This document shows positions 32,194 through 39,559 of a stretch of DNA of 56,246 nucleotides, one piece after another (within the stretch, counting starts at the first letter, position 1; each line of letters begins with the position of its first letter). Below the pieces are notes generated by a model. The model searched no databases. It was given only the letters and a program-made list of their open reading frames with translations, and was not told the DNA's origin. A program made the position numbers and the translations under genes. Origin of the DNA: a virus; the IMG/VR virus record IMGVR_UViG_3300015164_000001, positions 1 to 56,246 of that record. One strand, 5' to 3'.

Positions 32194-32819
32194 TCGGGGC
32201 CAGTGAGGCGGATCCGCCGCCGCCTCCTGGCCCCGAACCCCCGAAGGTCGAGCAGCTCGTCGAGAACCTCGAAACCGCCGCCGCCGCGGCCAAGGAAGCC
32301 CGCGAGGCTCAGATTCGCCCTGAGACGCCCCAGGAGCCGAGCGCGCCAACCACCGCGCCCGAGGCCCCCGAGAGCCACAGCGGCGAAATCCCGGCCCGAT
32401 CCGAGGCGAATCGCTGCGCCTGCGGTGACACTGGTTCGATCAAGGGCGAGCGATGCCCGTTCTGTGAGATGCCCCCTTGTCGCTTCTGCGGCTCCGTCGA
32501 CGAGCCGCGGGCATGGTGCGGATCCGAGCTCGGCATGGCCGACGACATCGCCGACCCCCGCGCCGAGTGCGTCGACGAGAAGGCGTGCGCGGTGCGGGAT
32601 GCCATCGCCTCCGCCCCCGACGGCGAGTACACGCCGGCACCGAGCGATGACCCGACATCGGCACCCGAGGCCTGCCCGCTCTGCCATAGCTCACGCGCCA
32701 CGCTGGTGTTCGTCCCGCCGACCCACCTCGAGGATTCCGGCCAGTGGCGTTGCCAGAACGGGTCCGCCTGTAAAAGCCGCCAACAGTTGGCCCAGGCGCG
32801 GGAATCATTGGGCGAATGA
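32190..32819 (+). CDS. multi-zinc-finger protein with Pro-rich arm
   Basis: 209 residues. TTG start overlaps the previous TGA. N-terminal 80 residues are Pro/Ala/Glu-rich and probably disordered. CACGD, CPFCEMPPCRFCG, CGSE, CPLCHSS and CQNGSAC then supply three or more likely zinc sites. Could bind nucleic acid; no family recognised. Confidence 0.6.
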   Translation: MIGASEADPPPPPGPEPPKVEQLVENLETAAAAAKEAREAQIRPETPQEPSAPTTAPEAPESHSGEIPARSEANRCACGDTGSIKGERCPFCEMPPCRFCGSVDEPRAWCGSELGMADDIADPRAECVDEKACAVRDAIASAPDGEYTPAPSDDPTSAPEACPLCHSSRATLVFVPPTHLEDSGQWRCQNGSACKSRQQLAQARESLGE

Positions 32820-33064
32820 GAGAGCGGCCCACCTGGATGATCTATGGAAACTGCGTGGGTCTCGCCCCGGCCACGTTCTACCCATCGCCGCACGACCTGA
32901 CCGGCGAACTCATGGCGAAGGCGATCTGCGCCGAGTGCCCGGTTCTGTCTCCGTGCCGAACGTACGCCCTAGACAACGACGAATCGGGCGTTTGGGGGAT
33001 GACGAGCGAGGCGGAGCGGCGCGCGATGACGAAGCGGACTAAGAAGCTCCTGCGGGCACAGTGA
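32816..33064 (+). CDS. whiB: WhiB-family transcriptional regulator
   Basis: 82 residues. Four Cys at 13, 38, 41 and 47 (CAECPVLSPC) hold the [4Fe-4S] cluster of the family, and ESGVWGM is the conserved G(V/I)WGG turn. A basic C-terminus (RRAMTKRTKKLLRAQ) binds DNA. WhiB proteins are actinobacterial and act with sigma-A region 4; phage versions reprogramme host or phage promoters. It is a candidate activator or repressor of the class A promoters (inference). Confidence 0.88.
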   Translation: MRERPTWMIYGNCVGLAPATFYPSPHDLTGELMAKAICAECPVLSPCRTYALDNDESGVWGMTSEAERRAMTKRTKKLLRAQ

Positions 33065-33231
33065 GCGCCGAGCCCGTCTCGAAGTTCGCTCTGATGAACC
33101 AGGGCTGGCCGATGCCGGCGCAGCACGGCACCCGTTCGCGGTATCGCAAGGGCTGCAAGTGCGACTGGTGCCGCGAGGCCGAGGCGACCTACCGGGCCCG
33201 CTATCGCGAGCGGCTGGCCCGCTCGAAGTAA
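33061..33231 (+). CDS. small zinc-knuckle protein
   Basis: 56 residues. HGTRSRYRKGCKCDWCREAE, then a basic helix (YRARYRERLARSK), is a pattern common in actinophage small proteins. GTG overlaps the whiB stop. Probably nucleic-acid binding. Confidence 0.65.
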   Translation: MSAEPVSKFALMNQGWPMPAQHGTRSRYRKGCKCDWCREAEATYRARYRERLARSK

Positions 33232-33277
33232 TCCCACAGGCTGAGCCACCCGTCCGCGCACTAGTCGCGGTAGCGTG

Positions 33278-33302
33278 CTCGCGTACACCTTCGGGACGCG
33301 AG
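33278..33302 (+). promoter_or_regulatory. leader hairpin with TAGCGT upstream
   Basis: CTCGCGT (33278-33284) pairs with ACGCGAG (33296-33302). A TANNNT element (TAGCGT, 33271) precedes it. With the terminator hairpin immediately after, this may be an attenuator ahead of the replication genes. Confidence 0.35.
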
Positions 33303-33303
33303 A

Positions 33304-33331
33304 CACGCCAGCCGCTCGACTGGCTGGCGTG
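33304..33331 (+). terminator. 10-bp terminator hairpin
   Basis: CACGCCAGCC and GGCTGGCGTG, an 8-nt loop and GCTCT after it. Ends the WhiB operon or attenuates the next. The remaining bases to 33404 hold no gene. Confidence 0.7.
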
Positions 33332-33404
33332 CTCTAGATCGGTCCCGGCTCAGGAGGGGATCTCAGATCATGGTCAGGAATGTAGCAAAGGCCAGTGACA
33401 AGCC

Positions 33405-34157
33405 GTGAGCGCGGAAGCGACTGGATGGGTCTACCGCCATTCGCCATTCAGGGGAGCCGTGTTCGCGGTTCACCACGCCATCGCCGATTCAGTGAACGAC
33501 CAGCACGACAACGAGTTCTGGATGGCCGTTGGTCGCCTGGCTGAGAAGTGTCGGTTGACCCGGCGCACGGCAGGTCTGGCTATGGCGACTCTGGTTGCAG
33601 AGGGGTACGTAGATATCACGGACGGTGATCCTGTAAATGCCGCGCGACCAGTCCGGTATCGCTTCCTATTCCCCGAGTCGCCAGTGGTGTTCGAGGGAAG
33701 GCGGGTGCGTGATCCACGCAACCTGGTGCGCAGCAATCACGCACCAGGTGCGCAATCCACGACACCGGAGGTGCGAACTGACAACGCACCCATAGAACCC
33801 AATAGAGAACCCAAGCTAAAAACCCAAGCAGAGAATGGTCAGTTCGATGCCTTCTGGATGGCCTATCCGCGCAAGGTCGCGAAAGGCGATGCGCGAAAGG
33901 CGTACGCCAAAGCCATCCAAACCGCCGACCCCGAGATAATCACTCTCGGTGCTCATCGCTTGGCGAACGATCCGAACCGCGTGGACAAGTTCACACCGCA
34001 TCCGGCGACGTGGCTGAACGGCGAACGATGGAATGACCCGCCGTTGCCGTCGACGCTGAGCCCCGTCCGCTCGGGGCCTTCACAGAACGGCATCACTGGA
34101 GCGGGCCCACGCACGATCACCGTCACGCGCCCAGCGAAACGAGATCCCCGTGGATGA
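33405..34157 (+). CDS. replication initiator-like helix-turn-helix protein
   Basis: 250 residues. The N-terminal 110 residues form a winged-helix (FWMAVGRLAEKCRLTRRTAG, ATLVAEGYVDIT), as in DnaD/initiator proteins. A polar linker leads to FDAFWMAYPRKVAKGDARKA and TPHPATWLNGERWND, the C-terminal helicase-loading motif of phage initiators. The next gene encodes the matching ATPase. It probably opens the phage origin, which may lie in this gene or its leader. Confidence 0.75.
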   Translation: MSAEATGWVYRHSPFRGAVFAVHHAIADSVNDQHDNEFWMAVGRLAEKCRLTRRTAGLAMATLVAEGYVDITDGDPVNAARPVRYRFLFPESPVVFEGRRVRDPRNLVRSNHAPGAQSTTPEVRTDNAPIEPNREPKLKTQAENGQFDAFWMAYPRKVAKGDARKAYAKAIQTADPEIITLGAHRLANDPNRVDKFTPHPATWLNGERWNDPPLPSTLSPVRSGPSQNGITGAGPRTITVTRPAKRDPRG

Positions 34158-34803
34158 TGAACCCCGCAAGGTCGACGCCGGCCCGCTCACCGCCCGATTG
34201 GAAGCGGTGCAAGCCAAGGCCCGCGAACGGGGGTACGCCGAGCCCGAGCCGGTGAGGATGTACCAGCCCACACCGGAGGATCAGGAGCGGACGCGCTGGC
34301 AACGATGGGCGCCGCAGAAGTTCCACGCGGCGGAGTTGGGCACGCTCGATCCGGACGGGCGCGCCATCGCCGATGACTGGCTGGCCGATCCGACCGTGAA
34401 CCTGATCCTCTCCGGCCCCGTGGGAGTGGGAAAGACCCATCTGGCCTTCGCCATCTGTCGCAAGCTGCTCACCGTCGTAGGGCGGGTGTCGTGGTGGCCG
34501 ACGGTGGAGTTGCTCGATGCTCTCCGACCAAGCGATGACGGCGCGGTCGACATGCGTGGCCTAGTCGAAGAACGGGTGCTGATGCTCGACGACCTCGGCG
34601 GGGAACGGGCGAGCGACTGGACGCGCGAGCGGCTCTACTCGCTCATCAATCGTCGCTGGATGGAGGAACGCCCACTCATCGTCACCGTCAACACCGACAC
34701 GGCCGGCTTGGTGGAGGCGATCGGCGAACGGTCCGTAGACCGGCTGCTCGACGGCGCGGTATCAGTCAGGCTCGCAGGCGCAAGTCGAAGGGAGCGGGCA
34801 TGA
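34150..34803 (+). CDS. DnaC-like helicase loader ATPase
   Basis: 217 residues of the AAA+ DnaC/IstB type. Walker A GPVGVGKT, Walker B LMLDDLGGE, sensor TVNTDTAG and the arginine-finger region SVDRLLDGAVSVRL. GTG 34150 overlaps the initiator gene. It loads the host or phage helicase at the origin. Confidence 0.85.
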   Translation: MDDEPRKVDAGPLTARLEAVQAKARERGYAEPEPVRMYQPTPEDQERTRWQRWAPQKFHAAELGTLDPDGRAIADDWLADPTVNLILSGPVGVGKTHLAFAICRKLLTVVGRVSWWPTVELLDALRPSDDGAVDMRGLVEERVLMLDDLGGERASDWTRERLYSLINRRWMEERPLIVTVNTDTAGLVEAIGERSVDRLLDGAVSVRLAGASRRERA

Positions 34804-35063
34804 GCGGGAAAGACGCCGCGGTAGAGGCCCTGGTGGAATCGGCCGCGATCGCGTCGGCGGACTGTGCAGATTGGCAAGGCACGCCGTCGATCCTGCTTGC
34901 CAAGGCTCTGGTCCTTGCTACTCGCCAGAACTTGGAACGGGCCGCCATGCCAGACATGGACCCGGAGGACCAGTTGTGGGCTCTGGCACAACTTGAGGAC
35001 GTACCGAAGGCGGCGGCTGGGATGGTGGTGAATCTCCATCGTCCGTCGCCAGAACCGCGCTAG
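34800..35063 (+). CDS. hypothetical protein
   Basis: 87 residues, helical and acidic (VEALVESAAIASADCADW, EDQLWALAQLEDVPK). ATG overlaps the helicase-loader stop; its TAG lies inside the class A box of the next gene. Could be an accessory of replication. Confidence 0.6.
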   Translation: MSGKDAAVEALVESAAIASADCADWQGTPSILLAKALVLATRQNLERAAMPDMDPEDQLWALAQLEDVPKAAAGMVVNLHRPSPEPR

Positions 35064-35079
35064 TCCAATGCGCTAGAGT
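35063..35079 (+). promoter_or_regulatory. class A promoter box 5
   Basis: GTCCAATGCGCTAGAGT, one mismatch, 7 nt to ATG 35087; the spacer overlaps the stop of the previous gene. Confidence 0.7.
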
Positions 35080-35086
35080 GCCCGCA

Positions 35087-35620
35087 ATGACCGCGACCAT
35101 CGTCGGACTGGACCTCAGCCTCACGGGCACGGGTATCGCCACCGAGGACGGCGAACAACTCGCCGCATTCCCGAAGCTGCGGGGTCTGGAGCGCATCGTC
35201 TCCATCCGTGACGCCGTGCTCAAGGAGACGAGTAACGCCGACCTCGTGGTCATCGAGGACTACGCCTTCTCGCGCGCCGCCAGCCATGCTCACGAGCTGG
35301 GCGAGCTAGGTGGCGTGGTCAAGGTGGCGCTGCGCGAGGAAGGCATAGCCGTGGTGCTCGTCGGCCCGAGCGCCCTCAAGAAGTGGGCGACTGGCAAGGG
35401 AAACGCGACGAAGCCCGACATGCGCATGGCGCGGCTCAAGCGCACCGGCGTCGACGAGCGCGACGACAACAAGAACGATGCGTGGTGGCTCCGCCAGCTC
35501 GCGCTCTACGCGTACGGCGACGAGTCACTCCACCTGCCCGCATTGCAAGCCGCGGTGGCCGGCGCGCTGACGTGGCCGCAACTGCGCCCGCTCGACGATC
35601 CACCCGCCCGAACCGACTGA
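35087..35620 (+). CDS. RuvC-like Holliday-junction resolvase
   Basis: 177 residues, RNase H fold. Acidic residues: D9 (VGLDLSLTGTG), E57 (VVIEDYAF) and the C-terminal D126/D131 (DDNKNDAWWL). ATG 35087 follows the class A -10 by 7 nt. It resolves branched DNA before packaging. Confidence 0.8.
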   Translation: MTATIVGLDLSLTGTGIATEDGEQLAAFPKLRGLERIVSIRDAVLKETSNADLVVIEDYAFSRAASHAHELGELGGVVKVALREEGIAVVLVGPSALKKWATGKGNATKPDMRMARLKRTGVDERDDNKNDAWWLRQLALYAYGDESLHLPALQAAVAGALTWPQLRPLDDPPARTD

Positions 35621-35634
35621 GAGAGAGAACCCCA

Positions 35635-35967
35635 ATGGCTGACAAGCTCACACGCTTCGAAGGACAACCCGTGAAGGCCGCGCGCCTGAAGGTGAATGGG
35701 CTCTCGTCCTCGATCGACGAAGCACTCCACGTCGGCGACATCGGCTATGCCGTCATCGAGTACGAGCTCGGCGAAGTGGGCCATGTCAACGACGACAAGA
35801 TCGGGCTCATCCGCGTGCACAAGGCGAACCTCATCCGCCACGCCTCGATGGAAGGCCCGGACGCCCGCTTCATCCTCGACGCCGCGGACGAAGCCCAGCG
35901 GCTGGCCGAGGAAGCGGCGAGCGGCATCTCCCGGTTGCCCCTAGAACCGGACGCGGCGGCTCAATGA
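35635..35967 (+). CDS. hypothetical protein
   Basis: 110 residues. Beta-rich N-terminal half (DIGYAVIEYELGEVGHVN), helical acidic C-terminal half. GAGAGAGA precedes the ATG. No family recognised; it follows the resolvase in one operon. Confidence 0.65.
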   Translation: MADKLTRFEGQPVKAARLKVNGLSSSIDEALHVGDIGYAVIEYELGEVGHVNDDKIGLIRVHKANLIRHASMEGPDARFILDAADEAQRLAEEAASGISRLPLEPDAAAQ

Positions 35968-36233
35968 CCCCGCGGCGCTATCGCAAGAAGCCAGTTGTCA
36001 TTGAGGCCATCCAGTTCGACGGCAATTTCGATGAGGTCGAAGCATTCGTTGGCGGCGACGCAGAGTTTCGTGACGGCCAGCTTGTGATCGCCACGCTGGA
36101 AGGAGCGATGCGGGCTGATCCGCACGACTGGATCATCCGCGGCGTCAAAGGCGAGTTCTACCCGTGCAAGCCCGACATCTTCGCCGCTACCTACGAAGCG
36201 GTCAACGCTCTCGGAGCGGTGGTGGAATCGTGA
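35964..36233 (+). CDS. PGDYG-family protein
   Basis: 89 residues. YRKKPVVIEAIQFDG at the start and DWIIRGVKGEFYPCKPDIF match the PGDYG family found in many phages. Biochemical role unknown. ATG overlaps the previous stop. Confidence 0.8.
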   Translation: MTPRRYRKKPVVIEAIQFDGNFDEVEAFVGGDAEFRDGQLVIATLEGAMRADPHDWIIRGVKGEFYPCKPDIFAATYEAVNALGAVVES

Positions 36234-36457
36234 CCCCCAAGCAGGCCGAACGCGCCCTGGTGGCCATCGGCAAGCGCCTCCAGGCCAACAAGGACGACGA
36301 AGCGCGGCTCTTGACCGAGGTCGAGGACACGGTGTACGAGGCCCGAGCGGCCGGCGTGGAGTGGGCCGCGATCCCCGGCCTGTTGGGCAAGTCGCGCTCG
36401 GGGTGCCTGGCCTACTACGCGCGGGCCAAGGCGCGGCGGGAAGCGGCTACGGCGTGA
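36230..36457 (+). CDS. hypothetical HTH-like protein
   Basis: 75 residues. The C-terminal half, VEWAAIPGLLGKSRSGCLAY, resembles a helix-turn-helix. GTG overlaps the PGDYG stop. Possibly DNA-binding. Confidence 0.55.
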   Translation: MTPKQAERALVAIGKRLQANKDDEARLLTEVEDTVYEARAAGVEWAAIPGLLGKSRSGCLAYYARAKARREAATA

Positions 36458-37729
36458 AGCTGACTGAAGGGTCGCTCTGTACGGGATACAACGGCCTGGG
36501 TCTCGCGGTGGAGTCGGTGCTCGGGACCGAGCTCGCGTGGTATTCCGAGCTCGATCCGCACGCGTGCAAAGTGCTCAAGACGCATTACCCCGACGTGGCG
36601 AACCTCGGCGACCTGACCGCGCTCGACTGGGAAGGCGTGCCGCGAGTGGACGTGATCACCGCTGGCTATCCGTGCCAGCCGTTTCAGCCACGCCGGCCAG
36701 CGCAAAGGAACCGACGATGAGCGCCACCTCTGGCCCCACATCGCCGTCGCCTTGGGGGTACTTCGACCCTCGCTTGTCGTGCTCGAAAATGTCGCTGGAC
36801 ATCTTTCCCTCGGATTCGATGTCGTCCTCTCCGACCTTGCCGCCTTGGGGTATGTGGGACGGTACGGCGTTGTACGCGCTTCCGATGTCGGCGCGTGCCA
36901 TCAGCGCGCCCGACTCTTCGTTGTTGCCAAGTCCAACGACCAGCGATGCGAAGGGGCCATCTCCGAACCACGGCGGGACGACCGCCGAAGCCATCCGCGA
37001 CCTCCTGCCGACACCATCGGCGGGGAACTTCAACGACGGGGAATCGGTGGAGTCATGGACCGAGCGCCGGGACAAGCTGGCGGCGACTCATCAGAACGGG
37101 AACGGGATGGGGACACCGCTGTCGATAGCGGTGCGGACCTTGCCGACGCCGACCGTGGGCGACGCGAAGAACGCTCGGAACTCGACCGCCACTCGCCACA
37201 GGACACCGCCGACAGGAATCCATGCGGGCGACACGCTGACGGACGCCCTGGTGCCTCTGCTGCCGACGCCACGAGCGGCCCGGGGTTCATCATCGACCGA
37301 GACGGTGAACCTGCTCCCAACTCCGAGACGGGGGGGGGACGGAGGGACTGCGGAGCACTCGGACCTGTCGGGAGTGATCAAGATGCTTCCGACCCCGATG
37401 GCGAGACTCGGGGACAACCGTGGAGCGCAGGCGAAGCGGTACAAGAACCCGGAGCGGTCGAACGATCTGGACGACGCGATCGCGTGGATTGGGGAGACTA
37501 CGGCCCCGCCATCGAGCGACACGCTGCCGTCCTCGGACGGGATGCTCCCGTTCCAACCGATGATCGTGGACGTCTTGCTCCCCGATTCGTGGAGTGGATG
37601 ATGATGCTCCCCGAGGGCTGGGTGACCGACGTGGTGACCCGCCGACCGGCTGCACTCAAATGCCTCGGCAACGGCGTGGTGCCGCTCCAGGCGGCGGCGG
37701 CGCTGCGGGAGCTACTGCTCGCTCCTTGA
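36454..37729 (+). pseudogene. C5-cytosine DNA methyltransferase with +1 frameshift at catalytic motif
   Basis: Frame 1 (GTG 36454 to TGA 36720, 88 aa) has SLCTGYNGLGLAVE (motif I), ELDPHACKVL and AGYPCQPF. At CCGTTTCAG one extra T breaks the frame. With it removed the protein continues SHAGQRKGTDDERHLWPH, LVVLENVAG (motif VI), CHQRARLFVV (motif VIII), a long hydrophilic ADA-rich insert, FVEWMMMLPEGWVTD and CLGNGVVPLQAAAAL (motif X). Both halves are well preserved. So this is a recent break, a sequencing error in TTT, or a programmed +1 shift. The second half overlaps the gene at 36717. Confidence 0.75.
36717..37601 (+). CDS. LPTP-repeat protein overlapping the methylase in another frame
   Basis: 294 residues in a third frame inside the methylase. 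ATG 36717 has AAAGGA 7 nt upstream and overlaps the stop of the methylase N-terminal part (ATGA). It reads coherently: SPWGYFDPRLSCSKMSLDIF, PTLPPWGMWDGTALYALPMS, then five units of LL/ML/TLP(S/T)P followed by Asp/Gly-rich text. This family is known beside phage C5 methylases; function unknown. The LPTPT units correspond to ADAD units in the methylase frame, so the DNA seems to code twice. Confidence 0.6.
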   Translation: MSATSGPTSPSPWGYFDPRLSCSKMSLDIFPSDSMSSSPTLPPWGMWDGTALYALPMSARAISAPDSSLLPSPTTSDAKGPSPNHGGTTAEAIRDLLPTPSAGNFNDGESVESWTERRDKLAATHQNGNGMGTPLSIAVRTLPTPTVGDAKNARNSTATRHRTPPTGIHAGDTLTDALVPLLPTPRAARGSSSTETVNLLPTPRRGGDGGTAEHSDLSGVIKMLPTPMARLGDNRGAQAKRYKNPERSNDLDDAIAWIGETTAPPSSDTLPSSDGMLPFQPMIVDVLLPDSWSG

Positions 37730-37755
37730 CCGCCGTCAGTCCAACGCGCTAGAGT
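37726..37755 (+). promoter_or_regulatory. class A promoter box 6 with -35
   Basis: TTGACC (37726-37731, overlapping the methylase stop), 18-bp spacer ending GTCCAACGCGC, TAGAGT, 7 nt to ATG 37763. Confidence 0.8.
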
Positions 37756-37762
37756 TGCCAGC

Positions 37763-38038
37763 ATGACAACGACCCAAGCGCCTGACACCTTCCGCGACGT
37801 GATCAAGGCCACCGACCGTGGCGGCTATCTAGTTCGGAGCGCCTCCCGTCGGCTGCTCTGGTGGATGGTGTCCACCGAGGACGGCAAGGCCACCTGCGGC
37901 TGCGAGTTCGGCCAGACCATCACCGCCGTGTCGCAGAGAGCCTGTCGCCATCAGCGTCGCGTGCTGGCCTTCGTCAACGACGAGAACGCCCGCATGGCTC
38001 GCCCCGTCATGGCCCCGAACTACGCGGCCTTCGAGTGA
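37763..38038 (+). CDS. SWIM-type zinc-finger protein
   Basis: 91 residues starting MTTTQ. ATCGCEFGQ and RACRHQRRVLAF give the CxC...CxH pattern of SWIM fingers, which bind DNA or proteins. Leaderless class A start. Confidence 0.7.
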   Translation: MTTTQAPDTFRDVIKATDRGGYLVRSASRRLLWWMVSTEDGKATCGCEFGQTITAVSQRACRHQRRVLAFVNDENARMARPVMAPNYAAFE

Positions 38039-38403
38039 AGATCAGCCTCACCCGCCGCGCCGCCGCGCCGTTGACCTTCGAGGGGGAGCTGCTCGCCGAA
38101 GTGTCGAGCGACGATGGCGCGAAGGACCGCTTCACCGTCGTCGCCATCTTCCGCCGCACCGATGAGACCGAGGGATGGGTGCTTCACACGCGCGGCGTCT
38201 CGCGCCTGAGCGACGAGTTGGAACTGTCCGATGCCGTGACCTGCGTGCTCGCCGAGGACGTGGTGCGCGCCCTGATGAAGTCGGACTCCTCGAGCGGGAC
38301 GAGGCGGTACTACATGACGGAACTCGGATTGGAACTGCTGGCCGAAGCGGCCGAGGTCGACGAGCGGCTCGCGGTGCTGGCCGAGGTCGAGGACCTGGTG
38401 TGA
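38035..38403 (+). CDS. hypothetical protein
   Basis: 122 residues. N-terminal beta half (FEGELLAEVSSDD, FTVVAIFRRTDETEGW), C-terminal acidic coiled coil (LLAEAAEVDERLAVLAEVE). GTG overlaps the previous stop. No family recognised. Confidence 0.6.
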   Translation: MKISLTRRAAAPLTFEGELLAEVSSDDGAKDRFTVVAIFRRTDETEGWVLHTRGVSRLSDELELSDAVTCVLAEDVVRALMKSDSSSGTRRYYMTELGLELLAEAAEVDERLAVLAEVEDLV

Positions 38404-38416
38404 TGTGGCATCCGTT

Positions 38417-38605
38417 GTGCACCAACTGATCGAGCACAAGGGCGAAGGGGCGAACGGCAACGCGCCATACCGACTGTCGGCGCGCTGCGGTCATAGCGAG
38501 CAACGCCGGACGCTCGCTGAGTCGTTCCCCGAGTCCTTCACCGGGTGGGCATCGCGAGTGACCTGCGAAACCTGTCTCAAGCGCGACGTAGCCCCCGCAT
38601 CCTGA
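38417..38605 (+). CDS. Cys-containing small protein, copy 2 of module
   Basis: 62 residues from GTG 38417 (in-frame GTG 38405 is an alternative). Paralogue of the protein at 30050 with the same RCG and CxxC. It has one more His (RCGH) that would complete a zinc site; copy 1 has Gln there. The RNA follows as in copy 1. Confidence 0.7.
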   Translation: MHQLIEHKGEGANGNAPYRLSARCGHSEQRRTLAESFPESFTGWASRVTCETCLKRDVAPAS

Positions 38606-38622
38606 TCGGCAGGAAGGAGGGC

Positions 38623-38628
38623 TACGCT
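38623..38628 (+). promoter_or_regulatory. class B -10 (TACGCT) of RNA copy 2
   Basis: GGCTACGCTGGCTCGC then A at 38636 after 7 nt, as in copy 1. Confidence 0.5.
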
Positions 38629-38635
38629 GGCTCGC

Positions 38636-38671
38636 ATGGGACGAGAGGCTCACGATACATCGGGCGACTGA
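38636..38671 (+). CDS. 11-codon leader-like ORF at RNA 5' end, copy 2
   Basis: ATG exactly 7 nt after TACGCT encodes MGREAHDTSGD. Same length and place as in copy 1; significance uncertain. Confidence 0.2.
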   Translation: MGREAHDTSGD

Positions 38672-38971
38672 CGCGCCGGGCAGTGCCCGATGACATCAGC
38701 CCAACTCACCGCGTAGAGGGTGGGATCACCTGATATCGAAACCTGTGGTCTGCTGCGATTCGGGACACCGCTATTCCTGGCCGTGAACGCCAGCAAGGAG
38801 CGAAGCCGAGCCAGCCCAGCGCAAGCTGGCGGGCGCGTACCTGACACGAAAGTCAGGGAGGGTGGCGGTCGCTAATCCATAACGCGGCCGTTGGTTGCAG
38901 GCTTCGGGACCTTTCATTGCTGACTACGGCTTCGGCTTTGCCATTCGCTTCCCTGATCACAGGCGAATGGG
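38636..38971 (+). ncRNA. candidate novel structured RNA, copy 2
   Basis: About 335 nt without a protein gene. Helices correspond to copy 1: CTGGC/GCCAG (38777-38793) and CCAGC-GCAA-GCTGG (38816-38829) carry paired substitutions relative to copy 1. CCTGAC/GTCAGG and the 3' CCATTCGC/GCGAATGG stem (38941-38970) are kept. The variable loops are in helices, the constant bases in the 3' half, as expected of a folded RNA. Confidence 0.75.
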
Positions 38972-39004
38972 GCAAGGGCGCGGGCGTTGTGTAAGGCTCG
39001 CGGG

Positions 39005-39496
39005 ATGGCCTCGAAGTGGGTGGCCGCGCTGGTGCTCGTTTCGCTGGGGATGGCGGGATGCGGCAGGACCCACGGCGCGCGCCCGGACACGATCTGGACC
39101 CGCTCAGTCCCGCCGCCCGCCGCGGTCAACGACTACGACCAGCGAGGATTCGACCTAGAACTCGCTCTCCGCTCGCTGGCGGCCCGCGACGCCCTGATAC
39201 CGCGCTCGGGCCATCCGAACGCACCACGGGCAACCAGGGGCACTCCACGGAGCCGAATCGGTGGGGATGTGCTGAGTCGCATCGCCCAATGCGAGAGCCA
39301 CGGCAATCCGACGGACGTGAACCGCACGAGCGGCGCCGGTGGGATTTATCAGTACTTGCCGTCGACGTGGAACAACTACGCGGGCTTCGCCCGAGCGCAG
39401 GACGCCCCGCCCGAAGTACAGGAGGCACGGGCCCGCGCCGACCTCGCCCGCATCGGGACGCGCCCATGGGCCTCGTCGCGGCATTGTTGGGGCTAG
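39005..39496 (+). CDS. lipoprotein with transglycosylase/Rpf-like domain
   Basis: 163 residues. Signal peptide with lipobox-like GMAGC at about 16-20. The C-terminal 75 residues, VLSRIAQCESHGNPTDVNRT, GAGGIYQYLPSTWNNYAG and QEARARADLARIG, match resuscitation-promoting-factor/lytic-transglycosylase domains; E in CES is the likely catalytic acid. It could remodel peptidoglycan during lysis or DNA entry. It is unusual for a phage to encode it as a free lipoprotein away from the lysis genes. ATG 39005 follows TAAGGCT by about 9 nt. Confidence 0.75.
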   Translation: MASKWVAALVLVSLGMAGCGRTHGARPDTIWTRSVPPPAAVNDYDQRGFDLELALRSLAARDALIPRSGHPNAPRATRGTPRSRIGGDVLSRIAQCESHGNPTDVNRTSGAGGIYQYLPSTWNNYAGFARAQDAPPEVQEARARADLARIGTRPWASSRHCWG

Positions 39497-39505
39497 TCGG
39501 GAGCG

Positions 39506-39522
39506 GTCCAACGCGCTAGAGT
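39506..39522 (+). promoter_or_regulatory. class A promoter box 7
   Basis: GTCCAACGCGCTAGAGT exactly, 7 nt to ATG 39530, which begins only a 9-codon ORF. Confidence 0.7.
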
Positions 39523-39529
39523 GGACCGC

Positions 39530-39559
39530 ATGACACTGACCCGAACCAAGGCCCGCTGA
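39530..39559 (+). CDS. 9-codon leaderless ORF
   Basis: MTLTRTKAR-stop. It keeps the MT-T start of class A genes and overlaps the next ATG (TGATG). Probably a decayed gene start kept to initiate ribosomes, or a leader peptide. Confidence 0.35.
   Translation: MTLTRTKAR

Larger units (their letters stand above)
38418..38972 (+). repeat. duplicated gene-plus-RNA module, copy 2
   Basis: Counterpart of 30052-30604. Its last 130 nt (38841-38970) differ from copy 1 by one base. Confidence 0.9.

Noticed and set aside
36537-36716. Upstream extension of the LPTP gene to 36537
   Set aside because: The extension is Arg-rich shadow of the methylase frame; ATG 36717 has a ribosome site and an ATGA junction.
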